DNA of 64,000 nucleotides from positions 1 through 64,000 of the forward strand of contig NZ_JARGCS010000006.1 in assembly GCF_029193575.1 (NCBI RefSeq), written 5' to 3'. This stretch comes from Pseudomonas entomophila. Its GTDB lineage: Bacteria > Pseudomonadota > Gammaproteobacteria > Pseudomonadales > Pseudomonadaceae. Positions within the stretch are counted from its first letter, which is position 1; each line of letters begins with the position of its first letter. Positions 46,713 to 54,671 of the stretch are shown piece by piece. A model generated the notes under the pieces. The model had not been told where the DNA came from. It was given only the letters and a program-made list of their open reading frames with translations, and did no database searches. The translations under genes and the position numbers were made by a program.

Positions 46713-46723
46713 TTTTTCCGCAG
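46713..46723. promoter_or_regulatory. second copy of the TTTTTCCGCAG block
   Basis: TTTTTCCGCAG, then A-CGGG, repeats the block at 44033-44043. It lies about 50 bp upstream of the TTC38 sigma-54 promoter and 165 bp upstream of the ABC-operon promoter. It is a candidate binding site for a shared activator. Confidence 0.35.
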
Positions 46724-46768
46724 ACGGGGGCGTGGGGTGTGGATTTTTCACCAGTGGGCGGAGGCCAC

Positions 46769-46879
46769 GTTGCGGCCCCTCGCGGCGCAAGGGCGCTCCC
46801 ACAGCGCCTGTCCCCCAGCGTACAAGCGTGGCCGTGCGTGGTCCCTGTGGGAGCGGCCTTGCGCCGCGAGGGGCGCAAC
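46769..46879. repeat. inverted REP-type pair
   Basis: The left copy (GTTGCGGCCCCTCGCGGCGC..., 46769-46804) is repeated in inverted orientation at 46845-46879, with CTGTGGGAGC/GCTCCCACAG ends. This is a frequent Pseudomonas intergenic REP-like pair. It fills most of the divergent gap between the TPR and ABC genes. Confidence 0.7.
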
Positions 46880-46887
46880 GCGCCCCG

Positions 46888-46903
46888 TGGCATACGCCTT
46901 GCT
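46888..46903 (+). promoter_or_regulatory. sigma-54 promoter for the ABC transporter operon
   Basis: TGGCATACGCCTTGCT matches the sigma-54 element with one change (TGGCAT) and exact spacing. The start would fall near 46914, leaving a 22-nt leader with the AAGGAG site before ATG 46936. Confidence 0.72.
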
Positions 46904-46935
46904 ATCCCCTCTGCATTCGTTGCCAAGGAGTTCCC

Positions 46936-48543
46936 ATGCCCACCGCCAACCCACCCCGCCCGGGGACATTGCGCCACGCCCTCAAACGGCTGGGCCTGCT
47001 GGCCAGCGCCGCGCTGCTCGCCGCCGGCGCCCACGCCGCCCCGCGCGACGGCGGCGTGCTGAACCTGGTCGCCCAGCCCGAGCCGCCGTCGCTGATGCAC
47101 GGGGTGGTCACCCACGTCTCCACCCAGTACGTCAGCGGCAAGATCCTCCAGGGCCTGCTGACCTTCGACACCACGCTCAAGCCGCAACCGGTGCTGGCGC
47201 GCGCCTGGAGTGTCTCGCCCGATGGCCTGGCCTACACCTTCGAGCTGCAACCCGATGTGCGCTGGCACGACGGCCAGCCGTTCAGCGCCGAGGACGTGCA
47301 GTTCAGCTTCCAGACCTTCTACCCCGAGGTCGACAAGCGCGTCGGCAGCGTGTTCAGCGAGTACGTGGCGTCGATCGACACCCCCACGCCGCTGCAAGTG
47401 ACCTTCCACCTGAAGAAACCGTTCGCGCCGTTCCTCTCCCTGCTCGGCAGCGGCCTGCGCCCGGTGGTGCCCAAGCACCTCTACGCCGGCACCGACTTTC
47501 GCGCCAACCCCTACAACCTCAAGCCCGTCGGCACCGGCCCGTTCGTCTTCCAGGAATGGAAACGCGGCGCCTACATCAAGCTGGTGAAGAACCCGGACTA
47601 CTGGAAAAAGGGCCTGCCGCACCTGGACGCCATCGTCTTCCACGTGATCCCCGACGCTGCCTCGCGCGCCGCGGCCTTCGAGCGCGGCGACGTGCAGGTG
47701 CTGCGCAGCGGCGACGCCGACTACGCCGACCTCAAGCGCCTCGGCGCGCTGCCTGGCGTGCAGGCCTCGGAGCAGGGCTGGGAGCTGTACTCGGGCCTGG
47801 CCTTCCTGCAGTTCAACACGCGCAAGCCGCCGCTGGACAACCCCAAGGTGCGCCAGGCGATCCTTTATGCGCTGAACCGTCCGTTCATCGTTGACAACAT
47901 CTTCTTCGGCGCCGGCAAGGTCGCGCCCGGGCCATTCGCCTCCAGCTCGCCCTACCACGACCCGCAGTTGCCGCAGTATGGCTACGACCTGGCCAAGGCC
48001 AAGGCGCTGATCGCCGAGGCCGGGGTCGACCTCAGCACGCTGCGCCTGCGTCTGCGCAACGGCGAGAAGGGCGGGGCCTGGGAGCGCCTGGCCGAATACA
48101 CCCGCCAGGCCCTGCAACCCCTGGGCATCAAGGTGCAGGTGGTGACCTCGGACGCGGCCACCTGGTTCCAGCGCGTCAGCGACTGGGACTTCGACATGAC
48201 CTACAACTTCATCTTCCAGATCGGCGACCCGTACCTGGTCAACGCCTACCTGTACCGCTCCGACTACATCCTCAAGACCTCGCCGTTCGCCAACGTCGGT
48301 GGCTACAGCAACCCCGAGGTCGACCGTTTGTGGGACCAGGTCGCCGACACGGCCGAGGGCCCGCAGCGCACGCAGTTGTACAGCCAGTTGGAGCAGCGCC
48401 TGAACGATGACCTGCCGGTGGCGCCAATCTTCGAGATGCGCTACCCGACGCTGTTCCACGGCCAAGTGCAGAACCTGCTGCAGACCGCCACCAGCCTCAA
48501 CGAAGACTACGAGCGCGTCTACCTCGACGCCCCGGCGCCATGA
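46936..48543 (+). CDS. peptide/nickel-type ABC transporter substrate-binding protein (SBP family 5)
   Basis: The 535-aa protein has a signal peptide ending at Ala-Ala (LLAAGAHAA), the family 5 opening 'EPPSLMHGVVTH', and the classic 'ARAWSVSPDGLAYTFEL', 'VRWHDGQPFSAEDVQFSF' and 'KNPDYWKKGLPHLDAIVF' motifs. It binds oligopeptides or similar ligands in the periplasm. ATG 46936 has AAGGAG six bases before; longer frames cross the REP pair. The stop overlaps the first permease gene. Confidence 0.93.
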   Translation: MPTANPPRPGTLRHALKRLGLLASAALLAAGAHAAPRDGGVLNLVAQPEPPSLMHGVVTHVSTQYVSGKILQGLLTFDTTLKPQPVLARAWSVSPDGLAYTFELQPDVRWHDGQPFSAEDVQFSFQTFYPEVDKRVGSVFSEYVASIDTPTPLQVTFHLKKPFAPFLSLLGSGLRPVVPKHLYAGTDFRANPYNLKPVGTGPFVFQEWKRGAYIKLVKNPDYWKKGLPHLDAIVFHVIPDAASRAAAFERGDVQVLRSGDADYADLKRLGALPGVQASEQGWELYSGLAFLQFNTRKPPLDNPKVRQAILYALNRPFIVDNIFFGAGKVAPGPFASSSPYHDPQLPQYGYDLAKAKALIAEAGVDLSTLRLRLRNGEKGGAWERLAEYTRQALQPLGIKVQVVTSDAATWFQRVSDWDFDMTYNFIFQIGDPYLVNAYLYRSDYILKTSPFANVGGYSNPEVDRLWDQVADTAEGPQRTQLYSQLEQRLNDDLPVAPIFEMRYPTLFHGQVQNLLQTATSLNEDYERVYLDAPAP

Positions 48544-49532
48544 GCACGCTGCGGTTCCTCGTCGCGCGCCTGGGCCGGGCGTTGCTGATGATCGTCGGCG
48601 TGCTGGTGCTGAGCTTCCTGCTGGTGCGCCTGGCGCCCGGCGACCCGGCGCTGCTGATGGCCGGCGAGGCCGGGGTAGACGATGCCCAGTACATCGCCAG
48701 CCTGCGCCACGACATGGGCCTGGACCAGCCCCTGGCGCGCCAGCTGTGGCTGTACCTGGGCCAGGTCGCGCACCTGGACCTGGGCTACTCCTACCGCAAC
48801 CAGGCCCCGGTGTGGGACCTGCTCGCCGAGCGCCTGCCGGCGACCCTGGGCCTGATGGGTACGGCCTTCGTGCTGTCGTCGCTGCTGGGCGTGGCCTTGG
48901 GCGTGCTCGCCGCACTCAGCCGCGAACGCCGGGGATGGCTCGACGGCCTGATCAGCCACGGCGCGCTGCTGCTCTATGCCACGCCGCCGTTCTGGCTGGC
49001 GTTGCTGCTGATCGTGCTGTTCTCGGTGACCCTCGACTGGCTGCCAGCGTTCGGCATGCAGACGGTCGCCGCCGACCTGCACGGCGGCGCTTGGCTGGCC
49101 GACCGGGCTCGCCACCTGGTTTTGCCATGCCTGTCGCTGAGCTTCCTGTTCCTGGCCCTGTACGTGCACCTGACCCGCGCCGCGACCCTCGAGGTACTGC
49201 GCCAGGAGCACGTGTACACCGCCCGCGCCAAGGGCCTGCGCCCTGGGCGCATCCTGTTCGCCCACGTGTTGCGCAATGCGCTGCTGCCGGTGGTGACCTT
49301 CGCTGGCCTGCAACTGGGCCAACTGGCCAGTGGCGCGTTGCTGGTGGAGGTGGTGTACGCCTGGCCGGGCATCGGCCGGTTGATGTACGAGGCCCTGGCC
49401 CAGCGCGACTACAGCGTGTTGCTGGGCGGCTTCTTGCTGATCTCGATACTGGTGGTCGGCTTCAACCTGTTGACCGACCTGGCTTGCCGCGCCCTCGATC
49501 CACGGATCGGCGCCGCGGAGCCGACACGATGA
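48540..49532 (+). CDS. ABC transporter permease (DppB-like)
   Basis: The 330-aa inner-membrane protein has an N-terminal helix ('LLMIVGVLVLSFLLVRLAPGDPA'-type opening), five further helices and the ATPase-contact EAA loop 'TARAKGLRPGRILFAHVLRNALLPV' (partly quoted). ATGA overlaps couple it to both neighbours. It pairs with the next permease to form the channel. Confidence 0.92.
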   Translation: MSTLRFLVARLGRALLMIVGVLVLSFLLVRLAPGDPALLMAGEAGVDDAQYIASLRHDMGLDQPLARQLWLYLGQVAHLDLGYSYRNQAPVWDLLAERLPATLGLMGTAFVLSSLLGVALGVLAALSRERRGWLDGLISHGALLLYATPPFWLALLLIVLFSVTLDWLPAFGMQTVAADLHGGAWLADRARHLVLPCLSLSFLFLALYVHLTRAATLEVLRQEHVYTARAKGLRPGRILFAHVLRNALLPVVTFAGLQLGQLASGALLVEVVYAWPGIGRLMYEALAQRDYSVLLGGFLLISILVVGFNLLTDLACRALDPRIGAAEPTR

Positions 49533-50377
49533 GGAGTCACACCGTGTGGCAACGTTTTATCGAGCAACGCCTGGCCGTGCTCGGCGCGGCATTCCTGCTG
49601 CTGCTCGGCGCCCTGGCGCTGGCGGCGCCGTGGCTCAGCCCGGCCTCGCCGTGGGAAATGAACGCCACGCCCATGCTGGCGCCCTTGCATGAGGCGGCGC
49701 ACTGGCTGGGCAGCGACCTGTTGGGCCGCGACCTGGCCAGTGGGCTGCTGTACGGCGCGCGGGTGTCGCTGGCGGTGGGCCTGCTGGCCAGCCTGGCGAC
49801 CCTGCTGGTGGGGCTGCTGGTCGGTGCCGTGGCCGGCTATTTCGGCGGCTGGGCCGATGCCGTGCTGATGCGCGTGGCCGAGTTCTTCCAAGTCATTCCG
49901 CAACTGGTGCTGGCGGTGATCCTGGTGGCGGTGCTGGAGCCGTCGCTGGGCACCATCGTCCTGGCCATCGCCCTGGTGGCCTGGCCCGGCGTGGCGCGCC
50001 TGGTGCGCAGCGAGTTCCTCAGCCTGCGCCAGCGCGAGTTCGTGCAGGCGGCGCGGGTGCTGGGGCAGTCGCCGTTGGCGATCGTCTGCCGGCAGATCCT
50101 GCCCAACGCCCTCGCGCCGCTGCTGGTGACCCTGAGTTTCGTGATGGCCACGGCGATCCTCACCGAGGCGGCGCTGGCTTTTCTCGGCCTCGGCGACCCG
50201 GAGGCGATGAGCTGGGGCTACATGATCAATGCCTCGCGCAACGTGCTGCGCGAGGCGTGGTGGATGAGCCTGCTGCCGGGGTTGGCGATCCTGTTCAGTG
50301 TGCTGGCAGTGAACCGCGTCGGTGAGGGCCTGCGGGTGGCCCTGGAGCCGGTGCGCCGGCAAGGAGAACAACCATGA
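49529..50377 (+). CDS. ABC transporter permease (DppC-like)
   Basis: The 282-aa protein begins MRSHTVWQRFIEQRLAVLG and has six helices with the DppC motif 'HWLGSDLLGRDLASGLLYGAR' and the EAA loop 'QREFVQAARVLGQSPLAIV'. ATG 49529 overlaps the previous stop by ATGA; longer upstream frames are antisense-like shadows of the first permease. Confidence 0.92.
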   Translation: MRSHTVWQRFIEQRLAVLGAAFLLLLGALALAAPWLSPASPWEMNATPMLAPLHEAAHWLGSDLLGRDLASGLLYGARVSLAVGLLASLATLLVGLLVGAVAGYFGGWADAVLMRVAEFFQVIPQLVLAVILVAVLEPSLGTIVLAIALVAWPGVARLVRSEFLSLRQREFVQAARVLGQSPLAIVCRQILPNALAPLLVTLSFVMATAILTEAALAFLGLGDPEAMSWGYMINASRNVLREAWWMSLLPGLAILFSVLAVNRVGEGLRVALEPVRRQGEQP

Positions 50378-51990
50378 GCGAGGCCCTGCTCGATATCCAG
50401 CACCTGAGCATCGCGCTGCCGGCGGGCGGTGAGCGCCACCATGCGCTGCACGACCTGTCGTTGCAGGTGCGTGCCGGTGAGTGCCTGTGCGTGGTCGGCG
50501 AGTCCGGCTCGGGCAAGTCGATGCTGGCCAAGGCCCTGCTGCGCCTGTTGCCGCACCCTTTGCGGGTGAGCGACGGGCAGGTGCGCTGGCGCGGTCGGGA
50601 CCTTGCCACATTCGATGAAAGCGCCCTGCGCGCCTTGCGCGGGCATGACATCAGCATGGTCTTCCAAGAGCCGATGAGCGCGCTCAACCCGCTGCTCAGC
50701 GTTGGTCGACAGATCGACGAAACCCTTGCAGCCCATGGTGTGGCGAACGCTGCCCAGCGCCGTGCGCGCGTGCTCGAACTCTTGGGCTACGTCGGCCTGC
50801 CCGACCCCGAACGCCTGCGTCATGCCTACCCGTTCGAGCTGTCCGGTGGCCAGCGCCAGCGCGTGGTGATCGCCATGGCCCTGGCGTTCGCCCCGGCGCT
50901 GTTGATCGCCGACGAGCCGACCTCGGCGCTGGACGTCAGCACCCAACGGCAGATCCTCGACCTGCTGCGGCGCATCCAGCGTGAGCAGGGCATGGCGATG
51001 CTGTTCATTACCCACGACTTCGCCGTGGTCGAGGCCATCGCCGACCGTGTGCTGGTGCTGGAAAAGGGCCAGGTGGTGGAGCAGGGCACCGCGGCCCAGG
51101 TGCTGGGTGAGCCGCGTGCGGCCTATACCCGGCGGCTGCTCGACGCGGTCAGCGCCAGGCCGGCGCAGCCGCGCCCGGTGTTGCAGGGTGGCGCGCCGGT
51201 GTTGCAGGCGCGGCAGTTGGAAAAACACTTCAGCCGGCGCATCGGCTGGTGGGGGCGGCGCACCACCCGCGCGCTGGCCGGTGTCGACCTGCACCTGGGC
51301 GAAGGCGAGACCCTGGGCATCGTTGGCGAATCCGGCTCGGGCAAGTCGACCCTGGGCCGCTGCCTGGTGCGCCTGCTGCGCAGCGACGCTGGCAGCGTGC
51401 ACTGGCACGAGCACGACGTCACGCAACTGGCCGAGTCGCGCCTGCGCCCGTTGCGAGGTGGTGTGCAGATGATCTTCCAGGACCCGTTCGCCTCGCTCAA
51501 CCCGCGCCAAACCATCGTCACGCAGTTGATGGCCGGCCCGTTGGCCCAGGGTCGCAGCGCGCGGCAGGCGGCGGACAAAGCGCGCGAGGCGCTGGCGCTG
51601 GTCGGCCTGCCGGAGAGCGCCCTGCAGCGCTACCCCCACGAGTTTTCCGGTGGCCAGCGCCAACGTATCGGCATCGCCCGCGCCCTGGCGGTGGAGCCGA
51701 AGGTGCTGATCGCCGACGAATGCGTGTCGGCCCTCGATGCGTTGATCCAGGTGCAGGTGCTCGAGCTGCTCGAAAGCCTGCAGCGGCGCTTGAAACTGAG
51801 TATCGTGTTCATCACCCATGACCTGCGCGTGGCCGCGCGGTTGTGCGACCGCATCGCGGTGATGCAGGCGGGGCAAGTGGTGGAGCAGGGCGCCACGGCG
51901 ACGCTGCTGGCCCGACCGCGCCACGCCTACACGCGCACCTTGCTGCAAGGCTTCGACATTCAGGCGCGTACGCTGGAGGTCACGCCATGA
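50374..51990 (+). CDS. ABC transporter ATP-binding protein, two fused ATPase domains (DppD-DppF type)
   Basis: The 538-aa protein carries two complete ATPase units. Walker A motifs GESGSGKSM and GESGSGKST, signatures LSGGQRQRV and FSGGQRQRI, and Walker B in 'LLIADEPTSALD' and 'VLIADECVSALD' are all visible, with a joining region near residues 260-290. In the second Walker B region Pro is replaced by Cys (ADECVSALD). A single polypeptide replaces separate DppD and DppF. It completes the importer begun at 46936. Confidence 0.94.
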   Translation: MSEALLDIQHLSIALPAGGERHHALHDLSLQVRAGECLCVVGESGSGKSMLAKALLRLLPHPLRVSDGQVRWRGRDLATFDESALRALRGHDISMVFQEPMSALNPLLSVGRQIDETLAAHGVANAAQRRARVLELLGYVGLPDPERLRHAYPFELSGGQRQRVVIAMALAFAPALLIADEPTSALDVSTQRQILDLLRRIQREQGMAMLFITHDFAVVEAIADRVLVLEKGQVVEQGTAAQVLGEPRAAYTRRLLDAVSARPAQPRPVLQGGAPVLQARQLEKHFSRRIGWWGRRTTRALAGVDLHLGEGETLGIVGESGSGKSTLGRCLVRLLRSDAGSVHWHEHDVTQLAESRLRPLRGGVQMIFQDPFASLNPRQTIVTQLMAGPLAQGRSARQAADKAREALALVGLPESALQRYPHEFSGGQRQRIGIARALAVEPKVLIADECVSALDALIQVQVLELLESLQRRLKLSIVFITHDLRVAARLCDRIAVMQAGQVVEQGATATLLARPRHAYTRTLLQGFDIQARTLEVTP

Positions 51991-52098
51991 GCGTGCCCCG
52001 GCGTGGATGCCAAGCCAACAACCCTAGCCCGCGCCTGCGCTTCGCTGGAGGCTGTCGGCGGCCCGATTCATTCGTTCATCAGGAGGCCCTGGGTGCCA

Positions 52099-52953
52099 AT
52101 GGCTGATAGCAAGCGTTTCTCCGACCTGCCGCAGGTACGCGGCGAGCGGCTCGAGGTGCGCCCTGGGCGGCACCTGAGCGTGGCCTTCCAGCCGGGTGAC
52201 CAGCGGGCCGACACCGTGGTGTTCCTCGGCCACGGCAGTGGCGGCAACAAGGACCAATGGCGTGAACTGTGGCGCCGCCTTGGCGAGCAGGGCTACAGCC
52301 GCGTGGCCTGGGACCTGCTCGGCCACGGCGACAGCGACAAGCCCCACGGCACCGAGCACTACGCCTGGACGGCGCTGGTGGCTGATCAGCTGGCGTTGCT
52401 GGAGCGCTACGCCGGGCCACGCAACCTGGTGGTGGCCCATTCCTATGGCACGGGCCTGACCATGAGCACGCTGCTGGAGCAGCCCCGGCGTTTGCCGCAG
52501 GTGCGCATCGATGGCGCCTTGCTGCTGGGCAGCCTGTTGCACCGGCCGCAGCGGGGTGGCGGGTTATTGAAGTTGCCGGCCTGGGTGCTGCAGATCATAC
52601 GGCCGCTGCTGGCCCGCGATTTTCGCGACCGCGCCTGGCACCCGGTGGCGGACCGGGCGCTGGTGGCCTACGAGGAAGGGGTCGCCCGGCGCAATCGTCT
52701 GGATGTGTTCAAGTCGCTGATGAACAACGCGGGCTGGCCTGAAGCGCAGGCGCTGGCCGGGTTGACCTTGCCGATCGAGGTGGTGTCGGGGGACCGCGAT
52801 GGCTTGACCCCGGCCACGGCGGGGGAGGCATTGGCGCGGCAGCTGCCGGGTGGGGCGTTCGAGGTGCTCGGGCAGTGTGGGCACCAGTTGATGCTGGAGC
52901 GGCCAGGGGAGGTGTGGCGGGCGTTCGAGCGGTTGGTGGGGCGGGTGGGGTGA
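52099..52953 (+). CDS. alpha/beta hydrolase
   Basis: The 284-aa protein has the alpha/beta-hydrolase oxyanion motif 'FLGHGSGGNKDQW', a nucleophile elbow 'VVAHSYGTG' with the predicted Ser, an acid in 'VVSGDRDGLTP' and His in 'QCGHQLMLE'. Substrate is unknown. AGGAGG at 52081-52086 is 12 bases from ATG 52099 and six from an in-frame GTG at 52093, so GTG is possible. It follows the ATPase gene by about 100 bp and may belong to the same transcript. Confidence 0.85.
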   Translation: MADSKRFSDLPQVRGERLEVRPGRHLSVAFQPGDQRADTVVFLGHGSGGNKDQWRELWRRLGEQGYSRVAWDLLGHGDSDKPHGTEHYAWTALVADQLALLERYAGPRNLVVAHSYGTGLTMSTLLEQPRRLPQVRIDGALLLGSLLHRPQRGGGLLKLPAWVLQIIRPLLARDFRDRAWHPVADRALVAYEEGVARRNRLDVFKSLMNNAGWPEAQALAGLTLPIEVVSGDRDGLTPATAGEALARQLPGGAFEVLGQCGHQLMLERPGEVWRAFERLVGRVG

Positions 52954-52966
52954 TGCAGCGTCCGTG

Positions 52967-52995
52967 CCGGCCTTATCGCGGGGCAAGCTCGCTCG
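52967..52995. repeat. single REP element
   Basis: GCCGGCCTTATCGCGGGGCA and its continuation AGCTCGCT match the P. putida-type REP core (GCCGGCC..TCGCGGGGCAAGC). It lies just after the hydrolase stop and may act as its terminator. Confidence 0.6.
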
Positions 52996-53108
52996 GAGAG
53001 AGGGGTGAGTGGTAAATAAAAATCGAATAACCATAAAATTTAATATTCCTTTTTGCGCTTAATCCTTTCAGGCACAGTGCGATCCTCCCCCGCGCCCCCA
53101 GGTTGGAC

Positions 53109-53618
53109 ATGGACTTCAGACCATCCCCCACCCAGCAGCTCCTCGGCCAGTTGTTCGCCCAGAACTACGCCTGGCTCTGCGCTCGCCTGCGCAGCCGCCT
53201 GCACTGCCCGCACAGCGCCGAGGACATCGCCGCCGAAGCCTTCGTGCGCATCCTCGGCTTGCCGCAGCCGGAAACCATCCGCGAACCCCGCGCGCTGCTT
53301 ACCACCATCGCCCAGCGCCTGTTGCAGGAAAGCTGGCGTCGCCGCGACCTCGAACGCGCCTACGTGCGTTGGATGAGCGAGCTGCCCGCGCCTTCGCAGC
53401 CCTCGCCCGAGGAGCTGCACCTTGTGGTCGACAGCCTGCTGCACCTGGACCGTGTGCTCGACCGCCTGCCAGGGCAGGGCAAGGCGGCGTTCATCCACAG
53501 CCAACTGGGCGGCCTGACCTACGCCGCGATCGCCGAGCGCCTGGGCATTTCGGTCAGCCGCGTGCAGCAGTACATGACCGAGGCGTTCCGCCTGTGTTAC
53601 CTGGCGTTGGACGCATGA
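53109..53618 (+). CDS. ECF-type RNA polymerase sigma factor (FecI-like)
   Basis: The 169-aa protein has region 2 ('LRSRLHCPHSAEDIAAEAFVRIL') and region 4 ('LGGLTYAAIAERLGISVSRVQQYM'), with no region 3. It is followed by FecR and a TonB receptor with an STN domain, the standard cell-surface signalling arrangement. ATG 53109 is preferred over an in-frame TTG two codons earlier. An AT-rich upstream stretch (53010-53050) probably holds its promoter. It overlaps fecR by ATGA. Confidence 0.93.
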   Translation: MDFRPSPTQQLLGQLFAQNYAWLCARLRSRLHCPHSAEDIAAEAFVRILGLPQPETIREPRALLTTIAQRLLQESWRRRDLERAYVRWMSELPAPSQPSPEELHLVVDSLLHLDRVLDRLPGQGKAAFIHSQLGGLTYAAIAERLGISVSRVQQYMTEAFRLCYLALDA

Positions 53619-54544
53619 GCGAGCAGGCGCTGGTGGAGGCGGCGGCGCAGTGGATGGCGCGGTTGCATTCGGGGCAGGTCAGCGAGGCCGAGGCCAAGGC
53701 GTTCCAGCAGTGGCACGACAGCCATCCACGGCATGCCCAGGTGTTCCAGCGCATGAGCCACGGCCTGGGGCAAGCCAAACGCCCGGGGTTGCAGGGGTTG
53801 TCCGATACCCAGGTGATCGATGCGTTGCGCGCGCCGCACAGCCGGCGCGCATTCCTCAAAGGCAGCCTCGGGGCGTTGGCCGCCGTCGGCATCGTCGGGG
53901 TGGGGTTGAAGGTGATCGATGCTCAGGTTTGGGCACCGGGCGACCTGCTGACCCTCACCGGGCAGCGGCGGACGTTCGAACTGGAGGGCGGCAACCGCCT
54001 GACCCTCAATGCGCAGACCCGGGTGAGCCCGGGGCGGCAGGCGTTGTACTTGCACCAGGGCGCGGTGCAACTGGAGTGTGTCGGCGCGCCGGTGGTCCTG
54101 GCGACGTCGCAGGCCCAGGTCGAAACCGGGCAGGGCGGGCGTCTGCTGCTGGAGCGGCGGGGCGAGGGCGAGGCCAGGCTCACGGTGCTGGCCAGCCAGG
54201 CCCGGTTGCGCGGCGAAGCGGGTGATGGGGTGCTGGTCAAGGCTGGGCAGCAGGCGTGGATAAAACCGCCCCAGGCGCCAAGCGTGGGGCGCGCCGACCC
54301 GGCGGCCACGGCCTGGCTCAGCGGCCTGTTGCAGGCCCATGAGCGACCGCTGGGGGAGGTGCTGGAGGCGCTGCGGGCTTATCACCACGGGGTGCTCAGG
54401 GTGTCGCCAGCGGCGGCGCGGTTACGGGTCAGCGGCGTGTTCACGCTGGATGACAGCGCGCGGGCGTTGCGCCTGATTGCCGCGACGTTGCCGGTCAGGG
54501 TGGTCAGTTACGGTGGGGTGTGGGTGAGCATCGAGGCAGTGTGA
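53615..54544 (+). CDS. FecR-type anti-sigma factor
   Basis: The 309-aa protein has a DUF4880 N-terminus ('AAAQWMARLHSGQVSEAEAKAFQQWHDSHPRHAQVF', partly quoted), one membrane helix near residues 85-105 with an 'RRAFLKGS' start, and a periplasmic FecR domain plus STN-like end. It transmits receptor occupancy to the sigma factor. ATG 53615 is coupled to the sigma gene. Confidence 0.93.
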   Translation: MSEQALVEAAAQWMARLHSGQVSEAEAKAFQQWHDSHPRHAQVFQRMSHGLGQAKRPGLQGLSDTQVIDALRAPHSRRAFLKGSLGALAAVGIVGVGLKVIDAQVWAPGDLLTLTGQRRTFELEGGNRLTLNAQTRVSPGRQALYLHQGAVQLECVGAPVVLATSQAQVETGQGGRLLLERRGEGEARLTVLASQARLRGEAGDGVLVKAGQQAWIKPPQAPSVGRADPAATAWLSGLLQAHERPLGEVLEALRAYHHGVLRVSPAAARLRVSGVFTLDDSARALRLIAATLPVRVVSYGGVWVSIEAV

Positions 54545-54671
54545 ATCCATGCCGGCCTCAAGGCTGTCGCCCACCAGGTAATAAGCTCAGCACCAATCGA
54601 TCCAAGGCTTTTCTGCAGTTTTCCCGCGCTGGTTGCTCATTAACGCAAACCCCATCGCGGAACGTCCCCAC

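Noticed and set aside
46847..46862. TGGGAGCGGCCTTGCG in the REP pair as a further sigma-54 promoter
   Set aside because: The spacing fits, but the -24 box is poor and the sequence is part of a dispersed repeat; the better element lies at 46888.
52003..52098. N-terminal extension of the alpha/beta hydrolase from an ATG at 52003
   Set aside because: The added residues show no fold-like pattern, and the AGGAGG ribosome site lies downstream at 52081.
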